Source: JAHFQJ01 sp046050125
GTDB taxonomy: Bacteria > Pseudomonadota > Gammaproteobacteria > Burkholderiales > Burkholderiaceae
Reading direction: 5' to 3'
Assembly (NCBI GenBank): GCA_046050125.1
Contig: JBJOQB010000070.1
Span: forward strand, 1 to 13,143
DNA length: 13,143 nt
The translations under genes and the position numbers were made by a program. Positions 6,830 to 13,143 of this stretch are shown here, piece after piece (position 1 is the stretch's first letter; each line of letters opens with the position of its first letter). The notes beneath the pieces were generated by a model, which saw nothing but the letters and a program-made list of their open reading frames with translations, made no database searches and was not told where the DNA came from.

Positions 6830-7633
6830 ATGTTAAATACAATAAAAAAGCTTTTTGCAAAAAATAAAAATACAGAGATTAATTATCAATCGGAAGAAAC
6901 AGAAGATATAAATCCATTTTTAAAAAGTAAAATGCATTTAGATTTTCAAATAGAAAAATTAGTTATCAATAATAAAAATTTAATTATTCAAAGAAATATT
7001 TTAGGAGTTCTATTGCTAGCTTCAATTTTAGGATTAATTTATCTTGGAAGCCAAAGCAAAACAGAAGCAATTATTACTATGGTTGATGAAAAAGGGCAAA
7101 GAATACAGCCTATTAATTTGCGTGAAATGAAAGATGAAGACCAGCGTAACAGAATTATTACTAAAACAATAGAAGAAAGCTTGATTAATTTACGTACAGT
7201 AACTCCTGATAAAATATTGCAACTTGAATTAATAAAAAAAGCATTGGTAAATGTAAGGAAGGATAGCCAAGCATACAAAGTGATTTCAGATGCAGTAAAA
7301 GAAACTAACGAAGGTAGCCCATATAATGTTGGCAAACAATATATGATTACCCCTGTAATTAAAAGTGTATCAATGCAAGATACCATTTTTAATGGCGAAA
7401 ATGTAAAAAGAGCTTCTTTGGTTATTGAATGGCGTGAAAGGGTAAATAGACTTGATGGGACATATCAACAAACAAATGAATACAAAGGCAATTTTATTTT
7501 TGATATTACATCACCGCAAACAGAAGAAGAAATAAGACAAAATCCATTTGGCATACAAATATACAACTTACAAGTAGTACCAATAAGAATAGTCGATAAA
7601 GTTAATGATAATCAACCGCTACACAGTAATTAA
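6830..7633 (+). CDS. trbF: TrbF/VirB8 inner-membrane assembly factor
   Basis: VirB8/TrbF is a bitopic protein whose periplasmic domain nucleates assembly of the secretion channel. The 267-residue product has a cytoplasmic N-terminus with INPFLKSK near residue 27 (TrbF proteins carry a similar NPYLNA-type motif) and one membrane segment at about 57-73. LGSQSK immediately follows it, a TrbF hallmark at the membrane exit. The periplasmic domain follows, including VIEWRERVNRLDG (about 199-211) and NPFGIQIYNLQV near the C-terminus, matching the VirB8 pattern NPLGI. It starts three bases after the trbL stop; AAGAAGGA about eight bases before the ATG, in the end of trbL, is a good ribosome site. Confidence 0.94.
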   Translation: MLNTIKKLFAKNKNTEINYQSEETEDINPFLKSKMHLDFQIEKLVINNKNLIIQRNILGVLLLASILGLIYLGSQSKTEAIITMVDEKGQRIQPINLREMKDEDQRNRIITKTIEESLINLRTVTPDKILQLELIKKALVNVRKDSQAYKVISDAVKETNEGSPYNVGKQYMITPVIKSVSMQDTIFNGENVKRASLVIEWRERVNRLDGTYQQTNEYKGNFIFDITSPQTEEEIRQNPFGIQIYNLQVVPIRIVDKVNDNQPLHSN

Positions 7634-7643
7634 GGGACAAATA

Positions 7644-8666
7644 ATGAATAAATCAATTTTACTATTAATATGTGCAGTTAGTTTTAATACTTATGCAGAT
7701 AATTATTATAAAGATTACTTTAAAAGAGCAACTAAATTAATCATTCCTGAAGCAAACGCACAGGAAGTAAATAACTCAACCCCAGCATCTGCAGTTAATG
7801 CTAATAAATATGTAGTACCTGAATTAAAAATAGACCCTAGCTTAATAGCTAAAAACAGCCATGCTATAAGAGTTGCAAAAGTACATAATACGAATAGCCC
7901 ACACTTAAACCAAAAAACTAAAAAAGGTTTATCTCTATCGCAAAAATATATAAATGCAAATGACCTTGCTACGGCTGGTACTGATGGCATTGTGAGGTTC
8001 AAATATGGTGCAGGACAGCCAACACTAATATGTTCGCCATTACATGTATGTTCTATCATGCTAGATAAAGAGGAAATACTAACAGGACATAGTATAGGCG
8101 ACCCAAACAAGTGGGATTTTATCACTCCACGAACAGGAAACAATATTATTGTTATAAAGCCACATGAGAATGATTTATCAACTAATGTTTTAATATTCAC
8201 AGCAAAAAATAATAAAACAAGACAATACAGCATAAGATTACTATCACACCCTACTAAATACATGCCATTTATTGCATTTACTTATGATGATGATATAGAA
8301 GAATTAAATAACAAATATTATGCAAATGTACAAACTCAGTTAGCTAAAAAAGAAAATACAAATTATGCAAAATACGCATTATCCGCAAATAATTTAGATT
8401 ATTCATATAAAGTCAGTGGTAGTGCAGATTTTGATATAGAAAGAGTTTACACAGATGGCATAAAAACATATATAGACTTAAAGAACTTTAAAAAAGGCGA
8501 TGAATTACCAATTTTCATGGCTCAAACCGATAGAAAAAAAGACCTATTAACTAATCATTTTTTTGATGAGAGTAAGAGTAGATTTATTATTGATTACAAA
8601 GTAACAACAGGTTATTTAATCGCAGGCGAAAACAAATTAAAAATTACTTATTCAGGGGCTAAATAA
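7644..8666 (+). CDS. trbG: TrbG/VirB9 outer-membrane core component
   Basis: VirB9/TrbG forms, with the VirB7- and VirB10-like proteins, the ring of the outer-membrane core complex. The 340-residue product has a signal peptide (NKSILLLICAVSFNTYA, likely cut before D19), a variable linker, and then the CagX/VirB9 domain beginning with FKYGAGQPTLIC (about residues 119-130) and SPLHVC, nearly the TrbG consensus. The C-terminal beta-rich domain ends with TGYLIAGENKLKITYSG. An upstream ATG at 7605 lies inside trbF; the ATG at 7644 is chosen because AAGGGA (7632-7637) lies six bases before it and the signal peptide starts there. The stop overlaps the next ATG by one base. Confidence 0.95.
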   Translation: MNKSILLLICAVSFNTYADNYYKDYFKRATKLIIPEANAQEVNNSTPASAVNANKYVVPELKIDPSLIAKNSHAIRVAKVHNTNSPHLNQKTKKGLSLSQKYINANDLATAGTDGIVRFKYGAGQPTLICSPLHVCSIMLDKEEILTGHSIGDPNKWDFITPRTGNNIIVIKPHENDLSTNVLIFTAKNNKTRQYSIRLLSHPTKYMPFIAFTYDDDIEELNNKYYANVQTQLAKKENTNYAKYALSANNLDYSYKVSGSADFDIERVYTDGIKTYIDLKNFKKGDELPIFMAQTDRKKDLLTNHFFDESKSRFIIDYKVTTGYLIAGENKLKITYSGAK

Positions 8667-9061
8667 TGAAATTTATTGCATGTCTATTCTTTAGTTTGCT
8701 AGTGTCAGCTTGCACTACATTTATTCCAAAAAACACTAATACTATAAGTTTTAATGCTATGCAAGAGCAATATATATTACAAGAAATAGTAAATATTTTA
8801 AATAACAATTTTACAAAGAAAAACATAGGATTTATTGCAAATGATGCTTTATCTAAGCAATTAGAAATTAAATTAAAATCAAATGGGTTTAATGTTGAAA
8901 ATCCTAACTCATCTACAACAAATTTAAGTTATTATATTTCTAACTTAGAAGATAAGAAAATATTTTTAAAGATAAATTTTGGCGAAAGTAGAGCAGGTAA
9001 AATTTACTTAATTAGAAATAATATTTTAGTTCCTATTTCATCAACTAATATTGGTAGTTAG
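8666..9061 (+). CDS. trbH: TrbH-like lipoprotein (VirB7 position)
   Basis: This is a predicted outer-membrane lipoprotein of the core complex. Of 131 residues, the first 15 form a lipoprotein signal with lipobox LVSAC, so cysteine 16 is the likely lipidated residue. The mature part is a small mixed alpha/beta domain without a motif that I can name. Length, lipobox and place between trbG and trbI fit TrbH of Ti-type trb operons; TrbH is poorly conserved, so the assignment rests mostly on synteny. It is longer than classical VirB7 (about 50 residues). The start overlaps the trbG stop (TAATG), indicating translational coupling. Confidence 0.8.
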   Translation: MKFIACLFFSLLVSACTTFIPKNTNTISFNAMQEQYILQEIVNILNNNFTKKNIGFIANDALSKQLEIKLKSNGFNVENPNSSTTNLSYYISNLEDKKIFLKINFGESRAGKIYLIRNNILVPISSTNIGS

Positions 9062-9064
9062 ACT

Positions 9065-10261
9065 ATGAAAAAATTTATATTCCCTGATAAGAAAAAACTA
9101 ATTAATCAAACAGCACGTTTAAAAACAACTAATAAATTAGGCATGTATATAGCTATATCATGTGGCATAGTTATAGTATTAATGTTTGGCTTTGGTGGTT
9201 TAAGTAACGCAGTAGTGCAAGATGATAAGAATTCACTAACTAATAAAATAAAACCTAATTTAGATATAAAGGTAAATGAAGATATTATCAAGCCTAAATC
9301 ATTTGCTATAAATAGCATAAATAATAATGAAATTCAAGTGAATAAAAAAGATGATATTAATTTTAATAAAATATTGGAACAAGAAAGGCAAGAAAGAGAA
9401 AGTATAAGTAATAAAAATATAGATGAAAAGTTAAATAATAGTATAACAGATAGTGATAGGTATTCTGCTTCGCCTGATATTCCAGTTGCAAATAATATTA
9501 ATACTTTAGATGTTAAAAATAACAATAGTATAAATGCACAACTACCAAATTTAAATACTATTAATCAAGCATTACAAGATATGCAAAATATTAATACTAA
9601 AGGTGTAGATAATAATAGCCAACAGCAAAAAATAAAATTTGCTAGTTCATCTGGGAATTTTGGCTATTTAAATAGCATAAAGCAAAATGCAATAAGTGAG
9701 AAAGAAATAAAGGCAGGAACAGTAATACCAGCAATATTAAATCATAGTTTAAATAGTGATTTGCCAGGTATTGTAACAGCAACTGTCAGTCAAGATGTAT
9801 ACGATAGTATAAGCCACACAAATATAGTAATTCCTAAGGGTACAAAATTAAATGGAATATATGATAGTAATTTATCGTTTGGACAAGATGGGCTAGCAGT
9901 AGTGTGGAATAGATTAGTATTTACTGATGGTGCTACTTTTGATATAGGAAGCATGACAGGTGCAGACCAAGGCGGAAATAGTGGTTTTAGAGATAGGGTT
10001 AATAATCATTATGCACGTACTTTTGGAAGTAGTATTTTAGTAGCATTAATTGGCAGTGGTATGCAACTATCACAACCAAAAAATAGAAGCTTAGCAGGCA
10101 ATGACGCACAAGAAACCATCACAGCTAATATTGCCGAACAAACAGGCAATACAGCCCAAAATGTACTTAATAAAACCTTGAATGTGCAACCAACTGTAAC
10201 TATAAGAGCTGGGTATAGGTTTAATATCATGGTAAATAAAGATTTTATTGTTGAAAATTAA
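9065..10261 (+). CDS. trbI: TrbI/VirB10 envelope-spanning channel protein
   Basis: VirB10/TrbI spans inner membrane, periplasm and outer membrane and gates the secretion channel. The 398-residue product has a basic cytoplasmic N-terminus, one membrane helix (about residues 25-46), a long low-complexity linker rich in Asn, Ile, Asp and Lys (about 50-205), and the conserved C-terminal barrel domain from KAGTVIPAIL (about 215) onward. That domain includes IPKGTKLNGIYD, FGQDGLAVVWNRLVF, and the Gly-rich helical segment near residues 318-340 that forms the outer-membrane pore in VirB10. The linker has few prolines, unlike the Pro-rich VirB10 spacer. The ATG is three bases after the trbH stop; no strong ribosome site is seen, so it is probably coupled. 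Confidence 0.95.
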   Translation: MKKFIFPDKKKLINQTARLKTTNKLGMYIAISCGIVIVLMFGFGGLSNAVVQDDKNSLTNKIKPNLDIKVNEDIIKPKSFAINSINNNEIQVNKKDDINFNKILEQERQERESISNKNIDEKLNNSITDSDRYSASPDIPVANNINTLDVKNNNSINAQLPNLNTINQALQDMQNINTKGVDNNSQQQKIKFASSSGNFGYLNSIKQNAISEKEIKAGTVIPAILNHSLNSDLPGIVTATVSQDVYDSISHTNIVIPKGTKLNGIYDSNLSFGQDGLAVVWNRLVFTDGATFDIGSMTGADQGGNSGFRDRVNNHYARTFGSSILVALIGSGMQLSQPKNRSLAGNDAQETITANIAEQTGNTAQNVLNKTLNVQPTVTIRAGYRFNIMVNKDFIVEN

Positions 10262-10271
10262 AAGGGTAAAA

Positions 10272-10583
10272 ATGGATTTTGAGTATTTTATGCATAAAGT
10301 ATTAACTTTTTTAGAAAGTGTAATATTATTCACTTTTAAAGTATTGAAAAAATTTATAATTGAGTTTGCAAAATTAATTGCAGAATCAATTAAAAAAACA
10401 TACTTGTTATTAACAGGTAAACTTGCATTTTTCCTTTATGGTTGTTTGTTGACAGCATTTGTAATTAGTTTGCTTGAAGATGAACAAAAAAAAGCCCTAG
10501 TACAAAATATGCAAAACCAAGGAATAGACAATCTAACTATCCACAGAATTTTTACTGAAGGTAGATTCAAAAATGCTAATTGA
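10272..10583 (+). CDS. Unknown small membrane protein between trbI and the lytic transglycosylase
   Basis: The family is not recognised. The product has 103 residues from the ATG at 10272, which has AAGGG (10262-10266) five bases upstream; an in-frame TTG at 10248 inside trbI is less likely. The N-terminal half is a lysine-rich amphipathic helix (about 1-48), followed by a membrane segment (about 51-68) and a charged helical C-terminus (EDEQKKALVQNMQNQG). Its end overlaps the next gene's start by 11 bases in another frame, so the two are probably coupled. One possibility is a membrane partner that holds or exports the signal-less transglycosylase; nothing in the sequence proves this. Confidence 0.75.
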   Translation: MDFEYFMHKVLTFLESVILFTFKVLKKFIIEFAKLIAESIKKTYLLLTGKLAFFLYGCLLTAFVISLLEDEQKKALVQNMQNQGIDNLTIHRIFTEGRFKNAN

Positions 10584-11046
10584 TTTTCAAACTATTCAAC
10601 AATGCACGGAAGATGTACACCCAAGCACAATAATGCGTATTATGAGTGTAGAAACTAGTAAAAATCCGCTTATGATTGGATTTAGAATAGTTAAAAGTAA
10701 AAAAGACTACTACATACCAAATCAACCTAAAACATTAGCTCAAGCTAAATATATGGCTACATGGCTATATAAAAATGGTTATGCTTTTGATGCAGGCATT
10801 GCACAAATCAATTCTACAAACTTTGCAAGATTTGGTGTAAATCCTGATGATATGTTTGACCCATGCGTAAATATAAAAATTGCAGGTAAAATACTAAAAG
10901 AATTTTATTTAAGAGCAAAACAGAATATAAATGATGACCAGTTAGCATTACATGCTGCAATTAGTGGCTATAACAGTGGTAAATTTAATTCAACATTAGG
11001 CAGGCAGTATGTGGCTAAGGTTATGCAAGTAAGTTTTAATAAATAG
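10573..11046 (+). CDS. VirB1-like lytic transglycosylase without a signal peptide
   Basis: VirB1-type enzymes cut peptidoglycan so that the secretion channel can cross the wall. The 157-residue product is a compact SLT domain. The catalytic glutamate is E27 in IMRIMSVETSKNP (family pattern I-x-x-V-E-S), then FDAGIAQINSTNFARFG (about 74-90; the family's G-x-x-Q-I-N motif), FDPCVNIKIAG, and AAISGYNSGK (about 132-141; the A-Y-N-x-G motif). All key residues are present. Unlike most VirB1 proteins it begins only some 14 residues before the domain, with no signal peptide. In this frame a TAA at 10534-10536 blocks any longer upstream start. It overlaps the preceding membrane-protein gene by 11 bases. 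Confidence 0.92.
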   Translation: MLIDFQTIQQCTEDVHPSTIMRIMSVETSKNPLMIGFRIVKSKKDYYIPNQPKTLAQAKYMATWLYKNGYAFDAGIAQINSTNFARFGVNPDDMFDPCVNIKIAGKILKEFYLRAKQNINDDQLALHAAISGYNSGKFNSTLGRQYVAKVMQVSFNK

Positions 11047-11055
11047 GATAAAAAT

Positions 11056-11253
11056 ATGTATTTTCAAGATAATATCAATCGTATAGTAGCTGTAATGATA
11101 AATTTATTAAAAGAAAATTTAATCTTAAATCATGAAGAACTAAAAAAATATGCAGAAAAGGCTCTTTTAAATTCTCCAAAATTTAATCATGATAGAAATA
11201 ATGCGGATTGGGTTATTACTTACCTAGCAAATGATGCAATAAAATTAATCTAA
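11056..11253 (+). CDS. Unknown 65-residue protein upstream of traG
   Basis: The family is not recognised. The product is predicted mostly helical, without a signal peptide or membrane span, and hence cytoplasmic. Support for a real gene comes from AGGA six to seven bases before the ATG (AATAGGATAAAAATG), tight packing (9 bases after the transglycosylase stop, 3 before traG) and a composition like its neighbours. It could be a small accessory protein of the coupling ATPase, which is inference from position. Confidence 0.65.
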   Translation: MYFQDNINRIVAVMINLLKENLILNHEELKKYAEKALLNSPKFNHDRNNADWVITYLANDAIKLI

Positions 11254-11256
11254 AAA

Positions 11257-12954
11257 ATGACTAAAAAACTTCTAATTCTTACTTTACTCCTAATCATTAT
11301 AAGCAAAATCCTAGCTTCAGGACTAGGATATATTCTATTTAGCAATATAGATAATTATTCAATACTGTTAATAGTAAACACTTGGCAGAATATAGATAAT
11401 TTAAATATGTTTACTCAAATATTCATATATTTAAGCTTTTTGATTTATGGCTTATCTATTTATAGATTAAGCCAATTCATTTTATCTAAAAATACTACAA
11501 AAAATTTAATCAATGATTTGCACGGCTCGGCTAGATTTTCTGATTTTGAGGAATTACAAGAAACTAACTTATTAAGCGATAACGGAATATTCATAGGTGG
11601 TGTAGAGCATAAAAACAAAAATTACTATTTACGTAGTAATGGTAATGAACACTGCTTAATATTAGCTCCTACAAGGGCAGGTAAAGGCGTTTGCTTAGTT
11701 ATACCTACTCTACTAAGCTGGGAGCATTCTTGTATAGTTTATGACATTAAGCGTGAATTATATCATTTAACGTCAAAATGGCGTGGCAGTGATAAAGGCG
11801 GTAAAAATAACATTTACCGCTTTGACCCTGCACAAAAAGATAGCGATTGTTTTAATCCAATGCAAGAAATAAGAATTAATACAGAATATCAGATTGCTGA
11901 TGCTCAAAATATTGCTTATATGTTAGTTGATACAGTGGGCGAAGGAATTTTAGGCAAGCACTGGCTACAAACTGCATATACGTTATTTACTGCTTGTATC
12001 TTATATATTGCTCATAAAAATTATGATATTAACCAAACGCATGGCAGTATACCGCAAATGCTTGATTTACTTTGTGATAAATCAGGGATTAAAAATACTG
12101 TAAAAGAATTAGCTGAATTTAGCTGTGTTGATGAAGAGGCACAAAAAACTATTAATTTAATAGGCTACCAAATGCAAGGTAAGGAAGAAAAAGAATTATC
12201 TGGCATTATTAGTACCACAGTAACACAACTTAGCTTATATTTTGACCCATTGGTAAATAGAGCTGTTAGCAAAAGTGATTTTACAATTGATGATATTTGT
12301 AATAAAGAAAAACCAGCAACCTTATATCTTGTTACAGACCCTAGCAATAAAGACCGCTATCAGCCACTAATACGCTTAATAATTAATCTTATCTTACGCA
12401 AGCTTACAGCTCAAATGAATTTTGTAAATGGCAAAGGGCAATCGCCGAATAAGCATAGATTATTGCTTTTACTTGATGAATTCCCTTCGCTTGGTAATAT
12501 TCCAATTCTTGAAGATAGCTTAGCATTTATGGCGGGATATGGTATTAAAGCGATGCTTATAGCTCAAGATTTAAATCAAATTTACAGCAAATATACTAAA
12601 AATGAAAGTATAGTAGCTAACTGTCATATCATTAGTGCCTTTGCTCCTAATAATCCTGATACAGCTAATTGGTTATGCCGTAAGTTAGGCGATACTACAA
12701 TTATAAAAGAAAATGTGAGTGTATCAGGTAAAAGAAAAGATATAATATTAAGTAATACTAGTACATCACAAAATGAAGTAAAACGTAATCTAATGACACC
12801 AGAAGAAATTATGACTATGCCAAGCCTTCAATTTGATAATCAAAATAAATTAATTGATACAGGTAATATGCTTGTGTTTGTAAATGGTAAAAAACCTATA
12901 TTTGGCAAGCAGATGCCATTTTTTATTGATGAAATTTTTACAACAAAGTTATAA
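11257..12954 (+). CDS. traG: TraG/VirD4 type IV coupling protein
   Basis: The coupling protein is a membrane-anchored hexameric ATPase that brings the relaxase-DNA complex to the secretion channel. The 565-residue product has two N-terminal membrane helices (about residues 5-27 and 53-72). LHGSARFSDFEE follows (the family's conserved segment before the ATPase). Walker A is APTRAGKGV (137-145) and Walker B LLLLLDEFPSLG with D407 and E408; a later IAQDLNQI motif matches the AQS/AQD sensor region of VirD4. It starts three bases after the upstream small gene and is probably coupled to it. All motifs are intact. Its place at the end of the trb cluster is common in mobile elements. Confidence 0.96.
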   Translation: MTKKLLILTLLLIIISKILASGLGYILFSNIDNYSILLIVNTWQNIDNLNMFTQIFIYLSFLIYGLSIYRLSQFILSKNTTKNLINDLHGSARFSDFEELQETNLLSDNGIFIGGVEHKNKNYYLRSNGNEHCLILAPTRAGKGVCLVIPTLLSWEHSCIVYDIKRELYHLTSKWRGSDKGGKNNIYRFDPAQKDSDCFNPMQEIRINTEYQIADAQNIAYMLVDTVGEGILGKHWLQTAYTLFTACILYIAHKNYDINQTHGSIPQMLDLLCDKSGIKNTVKELAEFSCVDEEAQKTINLIGYQMQGKEEKELSGIISTTVTQLSLYFDPLVNRAVSKSDFTIDDICNKEKPATLYLVTDPSNKDRYQPLIRLIINLILRKLTAQMNFVNGKGQSPNKHRLLLLLDEFPSLGNIPILEDSLAFMAGYGIKAMLIAQDLNQIYSKYTKNESIVANCHIISAFAPNNPDTANWLCRKLGDTTIIKENVSVSGKRKDIILSNTSTSQNEVKRNLMTPEEIMTMPSLQFDNQNKLIDTGNMLVFVNGKKPIFGKQMPFFIDEIFTTKL

Positions 12955-12994
12955 TTTAGTTTATTAAAAATAGATTTAAATTAATGGCTAGATA

Positions 12995-13093
12995 ATGAAT
13001 AAAAATATAGCAATTGGAATAGATTTTGGAGAGTGTTATTTAAAGATAGCTAGCTTAAATATAGATTGTAATCTATTAAATTCTATTGTTTGA
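12995..13093 (+). pseudogene. Truncated actin/Hsp70-fold ATPase fragment (ParM-like N-terminus?)
   Basis: An ATG at 12995 opens a 32-codon frame (MNKNIAIGIDFGECYLKIAS...) that stops at a TGA at 13091. IGIDFG followed about seven residues later by K-I-A is the phosphate-1 motif of the actin/Hsp70/ParM ATPase superfamily, always located at the N-terminus, so this looks like the start of a gene of several hundred codons cut short. No good ribosome site is visible. It may be a plasmid-segregation (ParM/StbA-like), cell-shape or chaperone-like gene; 18 matching residues cannot tell. The break could be a nonsense change or an insertion of the sequence that continues past the right edge. Confidence 0.4.
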
Positions 13094-13143
13094 TTAACAT
13101 TAATCCATAATCGCATAGTTAAATCAACCATTTCTTTAGTTTT
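13036..13143 (-). CDS. Possible C-terminal end of an unknown reverse-strand gene (runs off window)
   Basis: On the reverse strand a frame is open from the window edge at 13143 to a TAA at 13038-13036 and encodes about 35 residues, including MVDLTMRLWINVNQTIEF. It overlaps the ATPase fragment head to tail. Reading convergently into a broken gene, it could be the end of an inserted gene such as a transposase, but no family motif is present. In DNA this AT-rich a frame of this size can occur by chance. Confidence 0.2.
   Translation of the reverse strand, partial: KTKEMVDLTMRLWINVNQTIEFNRLQSIFKLAIFK

Noticed and set aside
7715..8263. 182-codon reverse-strand open frame
   Set aside because: It lies fully inside trbG, whose protein motifs are clear, and shows no family motif or ribosome site; it is a shadow frame.
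10248..10250. TTG as start of the 103-residue membrane protein
   Set aside because: It lies inside trbI without a ribosome site; the ATG at 10272 has AAGGG five bases before it.
112..12954. Apparent absence of the VirB11/TrbB ATPase and the VirB2/TrbC pilin
   Set aside because: In Ti-type trb operons trbB and trbC precede trbD, so they should lie left of the window, beyond the insertion element; absence cannot be claimed.
12984..12995. ATG at 12984 as the start of a gene
   Set aside because: The frame ends after three codons (ATG GCT AGA TAA).
1..13143. CRISPR array, tRNA or rRNA genes
   Set aside because: No regularly spaced direct repeats and no cloverleaf or rRNA-like stretches were seen; the only clear direct repeat is the two-copy coding repeat at 3626 and 3880.

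Overview
The window is one long, AT-rich (about 30% G+C by eye), single-strand operon for a P-type (Trb/VirB-like) conjugative type IV secretion system. It most likely lies on a plasmid or integrative conjugative element of a low-GC proteobacterium. Protein features (TrbE-, TrbJ-, TrbF-, TrbG-, TrbH- and TrbI-like) point to Proteobacteria. The genus cannot be fixed from sequence alone; a low-GC gammaproteobacterium is only a guess.

Layout. Positions 1-117 are the right end of an IS200/IS605 (TnpB) element: probable last codons of tnpB, stable hairpins typical of the omega-RNA 3' end, and the element terminus. It abuts, without a gap, a trbD/virB3 gene (112-450) that seems to have lost its usual N-terminus. 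Then follow trbE/virB4 (484-2922), trbJ/virB5 (2915-3691), three genes in the slot where Ti-type trb operons carry trbK (two small membrane proteins at 3691-3945 and 3950-4171, and a PD-(D/E)XK Rpn-like nuclease at 4165-5022), trbL/virB6 (5054-6826), trbF/virB8 (6830-7633), trbG/virB9 (7644-8666), a trbH-like lipoprotein (8666-9061), trbI/virB10 (9065-10261), an unknown membrane protein (10272-10583), a VirB1-like lytic transglycosylase (10573-11046), an unknown 65-residue protein (11056-11253) and the coupling protein traG/virD4 (11257-12954). The last 190 bases hold a 32-codon fragment with an actin/Hsp70-fold ATPase motif, overlapped by an open reverse-strand frame that runs off the window.

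The order D-E-J-(K)-L-F-G-H-I is that of Agrobacterium Ti-type trb operons. trbB (VirB11 ATPase) and trbC (pilin) would therefore be expected to the left of the insertion element. Almost all genes overlap or are separated by fewer than 15 bases, so translation is probably coupled; the largest gaps between genes are about 30 bases. No relaxase, oriT or terminator is seen.

Together the genes would build the inner-membrane platform (TrbD, TrbE, TrbL, TrbF), the outer-membrane core (TrbG, TrbH, TrbI), the minor pilus component (TrbJ), a wall-opening enzyme and the DNA-recruiting ATPase (TraG). The parts that are not standard are the trbJ-trbL insert (including a 21-residue C-terminal tail shared by TrbJ and the next small membrane protein), the transposon-trbD fusion, the lytic transglycosylase without a signal peptide, and the broken ATPase gene at the right edge.
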